NCBI GenBank assembly: GCA_023053685.1
Contig: JALIGW010000005.1
Location: 24,890,001 to 24,954,000 of the forward strand
Direction: 5' to 3'
DNA: 64,000 bases
Source: Diadophis punctatus similis
Taxonomy: Eukaryota; Chordata; Lepidosauria; Squamata; Dipsadidae
Shown: in pieces, positions 48,063 to 59,682 of the stretch
Layout of the letters: each line of letters begins with the position of its first letter
Numbering within the stretch: the stretch's first letter is position 1
Program-made: the position numbers and the translations under genes
The notes under the pieces: model-generated
What the model was told of the DNA's origin: nothing
Seen by the model: only the letters and a program-made list of their open reading frames with translations
The model's database searches: none

Positions 48063-48313
48063 ATTATGGCTAAAGGTTTGGTCTAGTGGTTAAAACACTG
48101 GACTAGAAAGTAAGAGATCATGAGTTCAAGTCCCTTCTTGGCCATGAAAGCCAGCTGGGTGACTTTGGGACAGTCACTCAACCCACTTCATAGAATTGTT
48201 GTTATGGGAAAAATAGGAGAGGAATGTGCGTTAGATATGTTTGCTACCTTGAGTTATTTTCAAAAATAATAACGGTGGGATATACATAAATAAATAAATA
48301 AAATAATAAAAGA
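48063..48313 (+). mobile_element. tRNA-derived SINE, Sauria-like, complete
   Basis: The fullest copy in the window: head 'GGTTTGGTCTAGTGG', box-B-like 'GAGTTCAAGTCCCTTCTTGG', 'CCAGCTGGGTGACTTTGGG', 'TACCTTGAGTTATTTTC', then 'GGTGGGATATACATAAAT' and an AAAT-type tail. Confidence 0.85.
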
Positions 48314-48599
48314 CTTTTACTGCAGCATTGAAAAGATAAATGCATGAATTTCTTTCGCTTTTTTAAGAACACTTTTTATGTATGTATCTCCATCACTATT
48401 ATCCTTATGTTTTGCTCCTTTCCCCCCTCTTTTTGGTTATTAATTAAAAAGCAATAAAATATAAATTTAAAGAACCCAAGGCTGCTATAATTCTGGAAAT
48501 GTAGATATAAAATTTTTATTGCAAGCCTGACAATTGAGATGGGAAAGTATTTCATAGAACAATTGAATTGAATTTGCTGGGTTTGAAAAGTGAGGTTCC

Positions 48600-49042
48600 C
48601 CATAATGATGATGATGTTATCCATTCAGTTGTCTGACGCTTGGTGATTCTATGGGCCAGATTTCTCTCCAACTTCCAATCTTGCACTACTTCTTTGAGTT
48701 GTCCTACGATCTGGCAGGTATCAGCTTGGATGGTGTCCAGCCACCATATCCTTTGGTGGCCTGGTTTACTTTTACCACTAACTCTTCCAGACATAATTAC
48801 TTTCTCCCGTGAATTCCCCCACACCACGTGGCATGACCAAAATAAGTGAGACACAGTTTTGTGATTCTGTCCTCCAGTGACATGGCTGGTGTTATGCGCT
48901 CCAGTACTTGTTTGTTTGTCATCTTTGCTGTCCAAGGAATAAGTAGGAGCCTTCTCTTGCACCACAGCTCAAACAAGTCTATTTTCTTCCTGTCTTGCTT
49001 TTTAAAGGTTCACTTTTCACAACCATAGGTAGCTATGGGAAC
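48600..49042 (-). mobile_element. RTE-type LINE ORF2 C-terminus (relic)
   Basis: The minus-strand frame 48965-48552 reads through a typical RTE LINE C-terminal block: 'HLFWSCHVVWGNSREKVI', 'MSGRVSGKSKPGHQRIWWLD', 'IQADTCQIVGQLKEVVQDW'. Further upstream on the element, 'CTTGCTTTTTAAAGGTTCAC' and 'CAACCATAGGTAGCTATG' match the RTE/BovB pattern. 5'-truncated near 49042, no full ORF. Confidence 0.75.
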
Positions 49043-49091
49043 ACAATAGAACACAATAAACACTTGATTGCCAGGCTTCAAATTATAATCT

Positions 49092-49318
49092 ACTAGCTGA
49101 TGACCCGGCGCTGCCTGGGTACTTTTTCATCCTAATCACCCTCGCCTCCCGCGCATGTGCGCACGACCCCCTCTGATGGTCATTTCAAAAAATCCTTTCT
49201 TAGTGAGTATCTAGAAGCCAAGAGGAACATATGTGGCAAATTTCAAGTTTGTAAGCTTTACGGTTCTGGAGATTTCGTGATTACGGCATGAGTGGTTTTC
49301 GCTTTTATATATATAGAT
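49092..49318. mobile_element. Unclassified element, CTAGCTGATGACCC start and TATATATAGA end
   Basis: 'TACTAGCTGATGACCCGGCG' at the left and 'GCTTTTATATATATAGATGA' at the right frame about 230 bp of non-coding sequence. I recall this start/end pair from interspersed repeats in many animal genomes but cannot assign the superfamily. Confidence 0.45.
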
Positions 49319-50227
49319 GATATCATCCCAGCCTATGGAAAGTTGGACCAGTGTAAAATGCCATCCATCTTCCTAATCTGAAGATTTTCATAATTCAAAT
49401 GCAAAATCTTTATAATCATAGTTTCCCCCCACCTCAATATTATATGATGTCCTCACAGGTATCAGAGCATTACTGTTTTCCTTTCCTGTGATTCATAAAG
49501 TGCTTTTGTTTTAAGGGCTGATTCCAAAACTTGCTAAATATTCAGAAATCTGCTTAAGCTATTTCAGTTGTTCAGGATGACTTCACATTATAACAAGTCA
49601 TGGATTTCAGAAGAGAGTGACTATGCAGCAAACTTTACTGTAGAGTTTGGAATTGTATTTATATGATGAATGAATGGTTACATTATACAGTACTTTACAT
49701 TTTTCTTCCTGTCCTTTTTGTTAAGATTCTGTAAACTAAACAATTTGGAGTGCTGGCAGTTCCCATGGGGATCTAAATTTTGGCAGTAAACTCTGGCTAT
49801 GTTTTGGAATGATTAAACTGTGTTTCAGATTACCAAAACAAAGTCAATATGTGCTCCATTTGCTGTACCGAGGCCTTTGATTGAGTTGACCATTGAGATG
49901 ACCTTAAGAAAATGGAAATTTCAGAATTTCTCATTTTCCTCATGTGAAATCTATACCCAAGACAAGAAATCAGAGTCTGGAAGTAACATAGTGAAACAGA
50001 TTGGCTTCAGACTAGCAAATGTAGAGTAAGGAAGATGACTTTGATGGATGCAGGATCTATTGTCTAAGCAAAAAGGGATGAAAGATTTTTTAAAAATCTG
50101 GAACAGTGAGATAATATTCAGAAGTTACTCAGGATGTCTCTCCAATTCAATGAACAATAAGCAAGAGGAGGAGGTATAACACAACAGATTAGCAAGGTTC
50201 TGTTATTATAGTCAATCTCAATAAAAG
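49319..50227. other. AT-rich DNA, nothing recognised
   Basis: No supported feature. Confidence 0.5.
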
Positions 50228-50229
50228 TA

Positions 50230-51235
50230 CCGTATTTTTTGGAGTATAAGACGCACCTTTTTACCCCCCAAAAGAGGGTGAAAACTTGGGTGCGTCTTAT
50301 ACACCGAATGTAGCCCCACCCACCCAGCCACCCCCACCCTTTGGCCTCTGTCTTCCAGCAATTTACCTGTTTGCAGGAAAGAGGGAAGAGCCTGTAAAGC
50401 CAAGCAAGTCACTAGCAGCTTCCCGATCTACAGCTGATTTGCCACGTGCGAAAATGAAAGTGAAAGTAGCTGCAGAGGCAAATAGCTGGGAGAGACACGC
50501 AGATTTTTATTTTCTGCTGAACTGGATGGAAGGGGGTAAGTGAATAACTATAAATGTCTGTAGAATGTTCAAATTATTAGACTTATTTTTTAAAGACTGC
50601 TTTATTATTGTTCTAGAGCCAGGGGTCTCCAACCTTGGCAATTTTAAGACTTGTGGACTTCAACTCCCAGAATTCCACAGCTAGCTTTGTTAGCTTTGCT
50701 GGCTGTGGAATTCTGAGAGTTGAAGTCCACAAGTCTTAAAGTTGCCAAGGTTGGAGATCCCTGTAAATCTAGACAACTAAACAAAATAAAGAGCTTTTTA
50801 AAATAAATGCTTGCTCTGAAGAGGCCCAGTGCTATTGTATCTTCTTTTAAATAATAGAGAATAATGTATACTTCCAGAAATTTTAATTAATTTTAACAGC
50901 TCTGTACAAGTATAGTCTGAAATGTAACAGTGTCCTGTTTAGTATTAGAGTTTAGTTACTTTGGAGTAGATCTATTTAAATAATTGGGAGAGTTAGTGTG
51001 ACTACATTTAAGAAAACTTTCTGGCATAATGTACATTTCTCCAATTCTTTGCTATTTCTGTGGGTGAAGCACACATGCACAGAAATACACAGCAAACAGT
51101 GTATATCATCTGTGCTGTTTGCTATTTGCTGTTTGGCAAATTGCTTGGTGGTAGAGGCCTTTTTTCCTTGTTTTCCTCCCCCAAAACTAAGGTGCGTCTT
51201 ATACTCCGGTGCATCTTATACTCCGAAAAATACGG
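50230..51235. mobile_element. Mariner-type non-autonomous element, 1006 bp
   Basis: Left end CCGTATTTTTTGGAGTATAA and right end ATACTCCGAAAAATACGG are inverted repeats flanked by TA on both sides (50228-50229, 51236-51237). The right end repeats its subterminal GTATAAGA(C/T)GCACC unit twice in tandem. It has no transposase frame; the 85-codon frame 50286-50543 is not recognisable. A hAT palindrome is nested at 50620-50763. Confidence 0.9.
50620..50763. mobile_element. Palindromic hAT miniature element, 144 bp, nested
   Basis: CAGGGGTCTCCAACCTTGGC at the left and its complement at the right, running as an almost continuous hairpin through 'CTTGTGGACTTCAACTCCC'. TCTAGA occurs at both flanks (50612-50617 and 50768-50773), the core reported for several hAT target sites, but the exact duplication is not resolved. 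Confidence 0.85.
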
Positions 51236-51369
51236 TAGTTTTAGCCTTTCTGATCTGTTATACCTAGTAGAGCTGACAGTAAAGGAGCGAGACAAACCTA
51301 TATATTCTCCCCTTATTTATCCAACCTATATGTGGAATATAAATCGAAAGAGGTGGGGTTTAACTAAAT

Positions 51370-51545
51370 GAGCATGTTTTTAAGATTGAAAGAAGAAACA
51401 TTCATAAGCTGAACTATACTGATGACATTGCTGAGGTAGCTGAAAATGCAAATGATCTGGAAGGTCTACTAATGAAGATAAAGGAGGTTAGAATAAAAAT
51501 GGGACCGTGATTAATATAAAGACCAAACTAATGACAACAAACAGA
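51370..51545 (+). pseudogene. RTE/BovB-like RT palm relic
   Basis: Plus-strand reading gives LNYTDDIAEVAENANDLEGL, a decayed version of the RTE LRYADDI box, followed by 'IKTKLMTTN', matching the usual NIKKTKIMT block. Several stops. Only about 60 codons of the palm remain. Confidence 0.65.
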
Positions 51546-52410
51546 AAAAACAGCCTTAGAATACACTTAAGTGGTAGGCAGCTTTCAGGATCATCTCTTA
51601 ACAGTATAGGACATAGCAGGAAATATCATGCATATTGTCACAGGTTCTTTTTTAAACCAAATTCTATTAGAGTAACTTGTACTCAAGAGAAACACAAACA
51701 CACTTGACCCTAGACCAGGTGTTTGCTTTTATATCTCCCTGTAATGGATGGGGAGATTTCTTATTTTGTAAATGAAAAGTATTTTATAAAAGGGATGTGT
51801 AAAACTATGTACACATGTATCCTATTACTATATACTCTATAACATCATTCCCTGTCGCTATCTACTATTTATTGATGTTTTCTTCTTACAGAGCTTTTTT
51901 TGCCTCCTTTTTTCTCTCTGGAATTTATTCTACTCTTGCTGTTGCTTTTAATAACTAGCATGTAGAGCTCTTGTACCTTTCCAGGTTATGCTTTTCTTTG
52001 CTGGCCTCTATACTTTTTTCTCACTCTGGTCCATCCATTCTGTCTGAAGGAAAAAAAGAAACATCTTTTATCTTTTTTTGCTGCTGGGCTTCTCCATTTG
52101 CCAAGCTCCCGAAACAATGTGCCTCTTCCATATCTGTGTCAAGGTTACTGTTTTATTAACACTTCTGCTGTGCTAACAGTGGGAAAAAGGCTGAAACGGA
52201 AGAGAAAGGATTTTCACAAACAGCCAACTAACTCTTCTACACATACTATCGCTTGGTGGAGTAGCAATGAGGGTCTTGGAAATCATATTCAGATATTGTG
52301 ATATGTTTATACCTGTAAATATAAGAATAATTTAGGCAGTGGTTCTTCATGGAGGTAAGATTTGGATTTTGAGGAAACGAGATAGAAAGAGCATCAATGC
52401 TTTTAAAATT
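51546..52410. other. AT-rich DNA, nothing recognised
   Basis: No supported feature. Confidence 0.5.
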
Positions 52411-52780
52411 TGGTAGAATAGAATAGAATAGAATTCTTTATTGGCCAAGTGTGATTGGACACACAAGGAATTTGTCTTCGGTGCATAAGCTCTCAGTGTA
52501 AATAAAGCTTTAAGTGATAAATCATGATCATAGTCATCATAAAAATACATTCATCATAAATCATAAGATACAACACTTAGTGATAGTCATAGGATACTAA
52601 ATAAGCAATCAACATAAATCATACTAGGAAACTAAATAACACAATATAAATCATAAAGATACAAGCAACAAAGTTATAGTCATAAGTAGAAAAGGAGACA
52701 GGAAATAGAAAAGATGAGAAGAAGAATAGTAATACAGCCTTAATAAATAGTGTGACAGTGTTGTGGGAATTTAACATTTG
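52411..52780 (-). mobile_element. Snake1-type LINE 3' UTR
   Basis: Short (AATAG)n at the left, 'AATTCTTTATTGGCCAAGTG', 'ACACAAGGAATTTGTCTTC' and 'GATACAACACTTAGTGATAG', parallel to 22511-22800. Only the 3' UTR is present. Confidence 0.88.
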
Positions 52781-53090
52781 GTGTTGGACTTTTGAGAAAT
52801 CTATGGGCAGATTATCATACCATGGGCCCATTGTGTAAAACCGAGAAATTTTTAATTTGTAACCATCTAGAGTCATTGGGAGTTGAGTGGCATATACATT
52901 TAATTGATGCTGCTGCTGCTGCTGATCATTATGATGACAGAAAAGGTAGAAAGAAAAAGAGGACAACAAGCTATAAAATGGATGGACTTAATTACAGTGC
53001 CAGTGGGTGCACTATTGGAAGACCTGAAAAGACAGGATGGGGACAGATAATCCTGGAGAAGATTTATCCCAAGATTCATTGCAAAGAGTC

Positions 53091-53169
<79 letters not shown>
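53091..53169. repeat. (AAGC)n microsatellite, about 19 units
   Basis: A clean tetramer array; translation gives a spurious KASKQASK-type frame (52792-53238). Confidence 0.97.
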
Positions 53170-53171
<2 letters not shown>

Positions 53172-55376
53172 TATTTTATATTTTACTTTGTGCTCAAAGC
53201 AATTATTTACAAATAAAGTTTTACAAAATGCCAATTAAGTTCTCCTGCTCTCTTCCTGAAGGGTAACAATTCAAGTAAACACAGGATCCCTAGAACTTCT
53301 CACCACTTAGAAAAGTGGGTTCAATATAAACACATTATCTTACAGCAATGCTTCTCAACATTATGGCAAATCCACACACAGAGAGTTTGTAGCTAATGAA
53401 TATACAGGAAGTTAACTTAATAGAAATTCCAGTGATATAAAGACAATGGTGATTTTCAAGCCAGAAATAATACTAGATAAAGTTTGATCATATGAAGAAC
53501 TTTATTTTTAAGAAATGCAAGTATCATATTCTTTCAACCTTTCATATACAGTACAGAAAAAATGGGAATATGGGGGACGGATTTACTCCTATAACATTTT
53601 TTTTAAAAAAAAACAAACCAGAATCCACAGGCATATTTATTTATATTCATTTTTGGTGTTCTAGAAAAGAGCTGAATGGAGTTTTTTAAATGTCAGCAGA
53701 ACGTGAGCAAAAACATGAGATGCTCTGATCTTTTTTCACAAACACCATCACAATAGGTTAGAAGAGACTTATGAGAATACAAAAAATCATGACAGGGTAA
53801 GTTATGTTAATTCTTTGCTTTCTGAAAACAGAATAACTATTGGAGGAATAGAAAAATGCTGAAAAATATCATACCACTTGACTAAAAAATGCTGAATTTA
53901 TAGGCAAAAACCTTTCCAAATAAACAGAAATAATAAAATGGAAACAATTCAATATGAAACAAACACCATTCAAAAAAAGGAAGATTTCAACAATGAAAAC
54001 CAATTTAAAAAAATACAGTATCCCAACTGGGAAGCATCCAAATATTTCCAGGATTTTTCGTAATTCTTACATATTGATTGAGCATATGAATTACTAATTG
54101 ATAACTGCTCATCAGCTGTCATTAGCATCGCAGAAAACTCATGATAGTTTTAGTTTAGAACTTGCTACAATAAACAATAGTAATAAATACAGTCTTTCAT
54201 TTTAGAACCCCTTACATTTGTGCATTTCTATTCTGATATTTTTTGGGGGGAAACCACAGCACTCTTCTTTTATTAACATTTATGATGCCACTGGGAACAT
54301 TTTAAATGATATATAAAGCCTACTTTAAAAATCATTCAACAATGTTATCTGTTTTCAGATTCATCCTCCCTGAAGTTGAGTATGCTTCATATGCTGCAAC
54401 TTTGAATTAGGTGGCATGGGCACTTACTGTGCATAATTTCAGCTTCACAAAAATCTTGGCTTCTAGCACAATGGACACCATGGTTCTTTTGAGGGCTGAC
54501 TATGCCAAGACTCACTAAAAGGATTTTTTTGTCCATTGACTGCTAAGGCGCTTTTTGAGTTGCCACAAATATTCAGAATAAATCACAAGGCAAAACTTCT
54601 GGTCAAAGCTGCCTTTACATTTTTTTAAAAAAACAGAATTGCTTTGAGGAGAGAATATATCCCTTTTGTTAATAATAATTTGTTGAAATATAGCATTTAT
54701 TTAGAATGGAGGGAATGGATTAATCCCCCAGAGGTGCTCAAATTGTTAAAGGATCTTCTTTAAATTTTATTGATCAGATCACTGTGCCCTAAAATCCTTC
54801 TCTGAATTGTGTCATTAGGTGGGACTGAAAGATGAAACGTTCAGTGGGTTTTATTTGTGTCAAAAAATTCAATTACTCATTTAACCCCAAACCACAGTGC
54901 TCATTAATTCATTCATGTTAAAATACAGATAGTGTTATTCTTTAGTATTAATTACTCAGAAAAGTTTATTTTTGTTTAGCAAGCTGTCTAAACCTGTCAC
55001 ATGTCTTACAAACTTGTTAAGTGTATTTCATATCATGCTACTTCAAAACAAACATACTACAGCTTAGCATTTTGTGCAAATCAAGTCAGTATAGATTTCC
55101 TTTGCAAAAGTCATGCTGACATAAGCAATTTATTCCCCCAGGGTCACCTGGCTTCTGCTGTTAAGATGAGGCAGCTGCTACAGCTGGCACAGTGGAGTAA
55201 CAGACTACACAATATGAGGCCAAGGCACAAAATCCTTGATTGGAAGTTATCAAGTACAACACCACACTATAAGGAGCAGGAGATATCCCAAAGCAAGGGA
55301 ATGCTCTACTCTGCTTCTGATAATCTCTTAAAATGTTTTAGGCTTCTCTCTGACCTTCTGATTTATATCTATTCAC
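53170..55376. other. AT-rich DNA, no gene recognised
   Basis: The 152-codon frame at 55001-55459 has no recognisable domain and ends in a LINE tail. Nothing else seen. Confidence 0.45.
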
Positions 55377-55475
55377 ATTTTTATTTATTTTATTTTATTT
55401 TTTATTTTATTTTATTTATTTTTATTTGTCAAGCATATATGATTACAAGCAAAGTATAAACAAAGTATAAACATG

Positions 55476-55573
<98 letters not shown>

Positions 55574-55765
55574 ATAGTACAAGCATGATTATGAGTACAA
55601 GAAGTATGAATATGAATATATGGGTACATTAGGACAGGAATGGTAGGCACGATTGTGCACTTATGCACACCCCTTACACCCCTCTTAGGAATGGGGTGAG
55701 GTCGATGATAGATAATCTAAGGTTAAAGTTTTTGGGGTTTGGGGAGGAAACTACTGAATCAGGTA
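55377..55765 (-). mobile_element. LINE 3' UTR with internal AT array, same family as 484-1095
   Basis: TTTATTTTATT tail, 'TTGTCAAGCATATATGATT', AT array, 'AATAGTACAAGCATGATTAT', 'GGACAGGAATGGTAGGCAC' and 'GAATGGGGTGAGGTCGATG', collinear with 484-680. Confidence 0.82.
55480..55571. repeat. (AT)n microsatellite inside LINE 3' UTR
   Basis: About 45 AT units at the same 3' UTR position as the array at 29229-29299. Confidence 0.95.
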
Positions 55766-58500
55766 ATCTAAATCTAAGGATTTTTCTCATAGGCATTTTC
55801 TGATAAAGCAGATGGTTTTATAAATGATAATAAGGGATTTTAAAAATGTGAATGTGGGAATAGAGAAACTCACAGATTTGTCCATCTAAGTAGAAGTCTT
55901 CAACATCCTTTGTTCTTCAGTTTTGATCCCTGGGAATTTCATCATTATTGCAGTGCTGAGTTAGGACTGCCATCTCTCTTTGTGCTCATGGTTTAATAAC
56001 TTTAACATGCTGATATTATGGAGATATTATATGATTCTCAGACTATGGGATAATTGTAAAAAGTCTCCACCTGTTGCCATCTTGAATATCTCTCTGGATA
56101 ATTTCCTTGTTTTCTGTGGAACCCTTCAAAATGATACCTAGACAATGGTTGTCTAGAGAGTTAATCATAGAAAAGAGGTGCAGGAGAGGGAGAATCCAGG
56201 GGACCCCAAGTGTTTGGGCCTTTATACAACTCATTTACTGTGAACTTTGCTGCCATCACATGTAATGAGGTGCAGGTGATCATCGATGTAGATAATATGA
56301 CAAAGGAGTTGAACAAATCATGTAGCATTGGTCTATTAATGGGTCTTTGCTATCTTCAGAATCATGTCTGGGCACATGTCTTGGATAGAAGAACTGTAGA
56401 AGAGGACTATTCCCTTCTGTGAGCTTCCTGTATGCATCTGACTTGCTATTGCTAATACCAAACTCTGGATTAGAAAGCTTATTGGCCATTCATGAAGAAA
56501 TGGATGCATCAGTTCTTAACAACAATAAACACTTGATTTTATAGTTGTGGTTACTAGATCTGACACATTGATATGTATGCAGATAACACATCTAGATCAC
56601 ATTTTCCCACCACACTTGAAGTGTGCATAATTTCAGGAATCAGATCACCACTGAAATTTGGAAACCAATCTCTAGGTTTGGTCTGAGCACAGCAAAATCC
56701 AGTGATATTTTCCTTTGCTGACACTCTTGCCATTAAGTTACGGTATTCTTAAATCCGCTCAAATGTTGATAAAGGCCTGATAGCTAATGAATATCTTCAC
56801 ATTTTTTTGCCTTGGAGATAATTCCATCTTCCTGACAAAAACACAGCAAGAGGTATACACGTATTGTGCTGCTATGGGCATCAGTGCAAACTCAGAAAGT
56901 CAATAACTTAATATTAATCCCACCTTCCTTTCTCTGGAATAAGAATTATGTGCCCATGTTAGGCATCAGATCAAGAAAGGCATAGACACAAACTTATTTC
57001 CCCAAGCAGTTGCAATAATATAGACATAGGCTAGGCTTCTAAGAATAACAGTCAATCACCCATTCCCCTTTGACTCTTTTACAGTGGTTTATAAGAGAAA
57101 GCAGAAGTTTAAGTTTATAGCTGTCTATGGAATATGAAATAAGGAAGGAATTAATCATTTGCAAATTCTTATCCACAACTGCTTGTTAGTGCAGTAATAA
57201 CACGGGTGAGGACATGTTGGAGAACAAATTGGTTTGTAAGAATGACTGCTTAACCCTTCTGGGCTTATAATTTTCCAACTTTCTAAATTAGGAATGCTTG
57301 ACAACTCTGCTTCAGATGAATTTTGAAGGCCAGCAGTCTCATTTGAATTTTACAAATTTACACCTTCCACTTGAAGCTTTGACTAAATTTGTAATACATT
57401 CTTTGCTGTATAAATAACACATCTTACAGATAAAAGCAATGCACAGCATATTATAAGGCAAAAAACTTATAATAAAATAAAAATATAAAAAGCTGCACAG
57501 CATATTATAAGGCAAAATGCACATTAAATTACATACTATGCATACAAATATAATATGCATACAAAATTGACGTGTATACAAAATTGACATGTATTTGGGG
57601 CAAAATTGCAAATTTTGGGAAATTCATGTGAAATGTGGACAATTCCTTAAATAGATTGAAGAATTAACTTGTGTGAAAGTGGCACAAATAAGAAGTATAC
57701 AAATCCATTCAACCCTGTGCAGATAGCAATGTCAGCCATCCCAATAAATTTTTGGCTCAAGGTTGTCAGCAAAGTTTGCTTTGTCTTCAAAATGAAATCT
57801 GTACTTTTTAAAATAACATGTACTTAGCAATAGAAATCTAGAAATGAAAATTGCACTGAGCAACACAAATATTTTATCAACTTATATAAATTATATGGTG
57901 AAATACAATGTGCAATGACAAACTCTTCACAGGGGAAGGGTAGAGGCTGAAAGGATTATTTTTCTACACATATGTAAAAATAGTATATTTACATATGAAA
58001 ATCTGAGATGAGCAGACAAAGCTCTGTTGCAAGACCTTTCAGACTGACCCTCTTCTTCTAGAGATGCTGCCTAGGAGGTCTCTAGTAACACATCAGTTTT
58101 GTTTTGTTTTGTTTTTGCTTACAGCATAAACAGAACATTCACCAAATTGGGAAGAGTTAAAAATAGAGAGGATCAGCCTTATGTCTCATAATTTCTGTTG
58201 ATGCTCTGAACCAAAAGAAGATGGGTTCTGTGGGGTGAGCATGACATATGTGCAAAATAATAATAATACCCACTTGCATAATTGTATCAAATTTTGTAAT
58301 CCAAGTTCTAAATTGTGATGTACATGGTTGATTGGCATCATTAAGGCTTGTTACTTATGCTGCAGATCAACATTGACCAGTAAGCCCTCTTTTGACTTCT
58401 TTTAGGAGGCTGTCATTTTGAAATCTATCTGGGGTACAAATTAAAACATAGGTAGATTGCACAGGTGTAACAGCCTTCTTGGAGAGTTCAAACTTGACTA
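55766..58500. other. AT-rich DNA, no gene recognised
   Basis: A 24-bp direct repeat starting TGCACAGCATATTATAAGGC lies at 57440 and 57494. No domain-bearing frame. Confidence 0.45.
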
Positions 58501-58564
58501 CCAGACTAAAGGAACCAAAACATTCTCCATAGTGGGCGGAGCGAGCCTCCAAGAATGGGATGAT

Positions 58565-58640
58565 CCAATCCATCAGCCAATCAGGACTGAGTCTGACTCT
58601 ATATAAAAGCTGTCACCCCAAAGGGCATCCCCTCTTTCGA
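58565..58640 (+). promoter_or_regulatory. Candidate Pol II promoter of the DIRS element
   Basis: Two CCAAT boxes (58565-58569 and 58577-58581) stand just upstream of a TATA box TATATAAAAG (58600-58609). A pyrimidine-rich start region CCTCTTTCGACTC follows about 25-35 bp downstream, the expected initiation distance. Inferred from motif spacing only. Confidence 0.6.
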
Positions 58641-58723
58641 CTCAGTCCTAAGTCTGGGACTAGTGTTTCCTAACCTAGCAGGTTTTTCCACTAATCGTCT
58701 TATTCTACATCTTCTACGAATCA

Positions 58724-58729
58724 GTAAGT
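58724..58729 (+). promoter_or_regulatory. Candidate splice donor in DIRS leader
   Basis: TCA followed by GTAAGT gives a consensus-strength 5' splice site about 90 bp after the predicted start of transcription. If used, splicing would remove the upstream-ATG-rich leader ahead of gag. No acceptor can be chosen with confidence; pyrimidine-rich stretches precede AGs near 59660-59675. Confidence 0.3.
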
Positions 58730-58740
58730 GAAATTTGACT

Positions 58741-59682
58741 CCACCAACTGTCATCGTGTGTGGGGAGGGCAGCTGGTGTCCTGTGACAGCTGTCTGTCTT
58801 CTGGACTGCTGCCCAGAGGATTGGATCGCGGCCTGGCCATATTGTTCCTGTGAGGTGTCAATCGTTATAAGTCACAGAAGCTGCCACGCTTGGGTGACCA
58901 ACGGCCAGGGCGGCTCTGCCGCTTACCGCAGGGAGGGGAACCCTTCAATCTGTCAGGGCCTGCCGTGCAACCTCGGTTCCCTCCTGAAAGGCCTCAGCGT
59001 TTCGGCGCCTCTTATAAGGGCCTACAATCCTATCCGGCCTCCCTTGCTTCGCCCGAGGCCCTGGGCCTTCCGTCAGGCTGTGCTGCTGTTTTTGGCGCGA
59101 ACCGCCATTACCTCAAGGCGCTCCAGGCCCGCCCTACAGCTGACGGTCGGGGGTGCTTCTACGCACGCTCAGAACTCATCGCACTACTTTGCTTCTGGTT
59201 GAGTGCAAAGAGGAGACATCAGCGCGCAGGCGCAGACCTCATCGAGGACCTTTGCCAGCGAAGCTCACCGCCCGCCTGCCTAGCACCCCCCCTCTGCCGC
59301 CTGCAGCCTCTGTCACCCAGGCAGCACTTCACCTTCGCCCGCAGCGGAGCCACCCGTCCTCGGAGCTTCCAGATTGGCTGTCGGGCGGCTCGAAGGCACC
59401 AGCTGCTCGTCGGAGGCGCGGCGCTCATTGCGCACGCGCGAAGGAGGCCTACGTCACCGGGACTTCCCCAGCACGCCGGACGCCTCCGTCGGAGCCCAGC
59501 TGCTTGTCGGAGCCGGCGCGCATTGCGCATGCGCTCCCGAGGGCTCCGACATCATCAGGGATTTCCCCTCTCGCCTTCCGCACTTGGGAGCCCAGCTGCT
59601 CGTCGGCTGCCGCGAAGAGCGCTTGACAGTGTCGGCAGTCCCCGCGGCTTCAGCCCTGCCAGCTTCCTTCGCGAGCATTGCT
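58741..59682 (+). other. DIRS 5' leader, GC-rich, with tandem repeat
   Basis: About 940 bp before the gag ATG. Long open frames (58735-59202, 58890-59747) are expected by chance at this GC content and show no domain. CAGCTGCTCGTCGG-type units recur at 59400, 59497 and 59593 (spacing 97 and 96 bp), with GCGCATGC-type motifs between them. Confidence 0.55.

Noticed and set aside
52792..53238. 148-codon frame with KASKQASK repeats
   Set aside because: Created by the AAGC microsatellite.
56040..56500. Possible retroelement coding remnant
   Set aside because: Some open reading in short pieces but no recognisable motif on either strand.
57440..57517. 24-bp direct repeat as a transposon end
   Set aside because: No inverted ends or flanking duplication; more likely a local slippage duplication.
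59374..59682. Upstream 103-codon extension of gag
   Set aside because: The frame is open but begins at TTG; the first ATG, in good context, is 59683.
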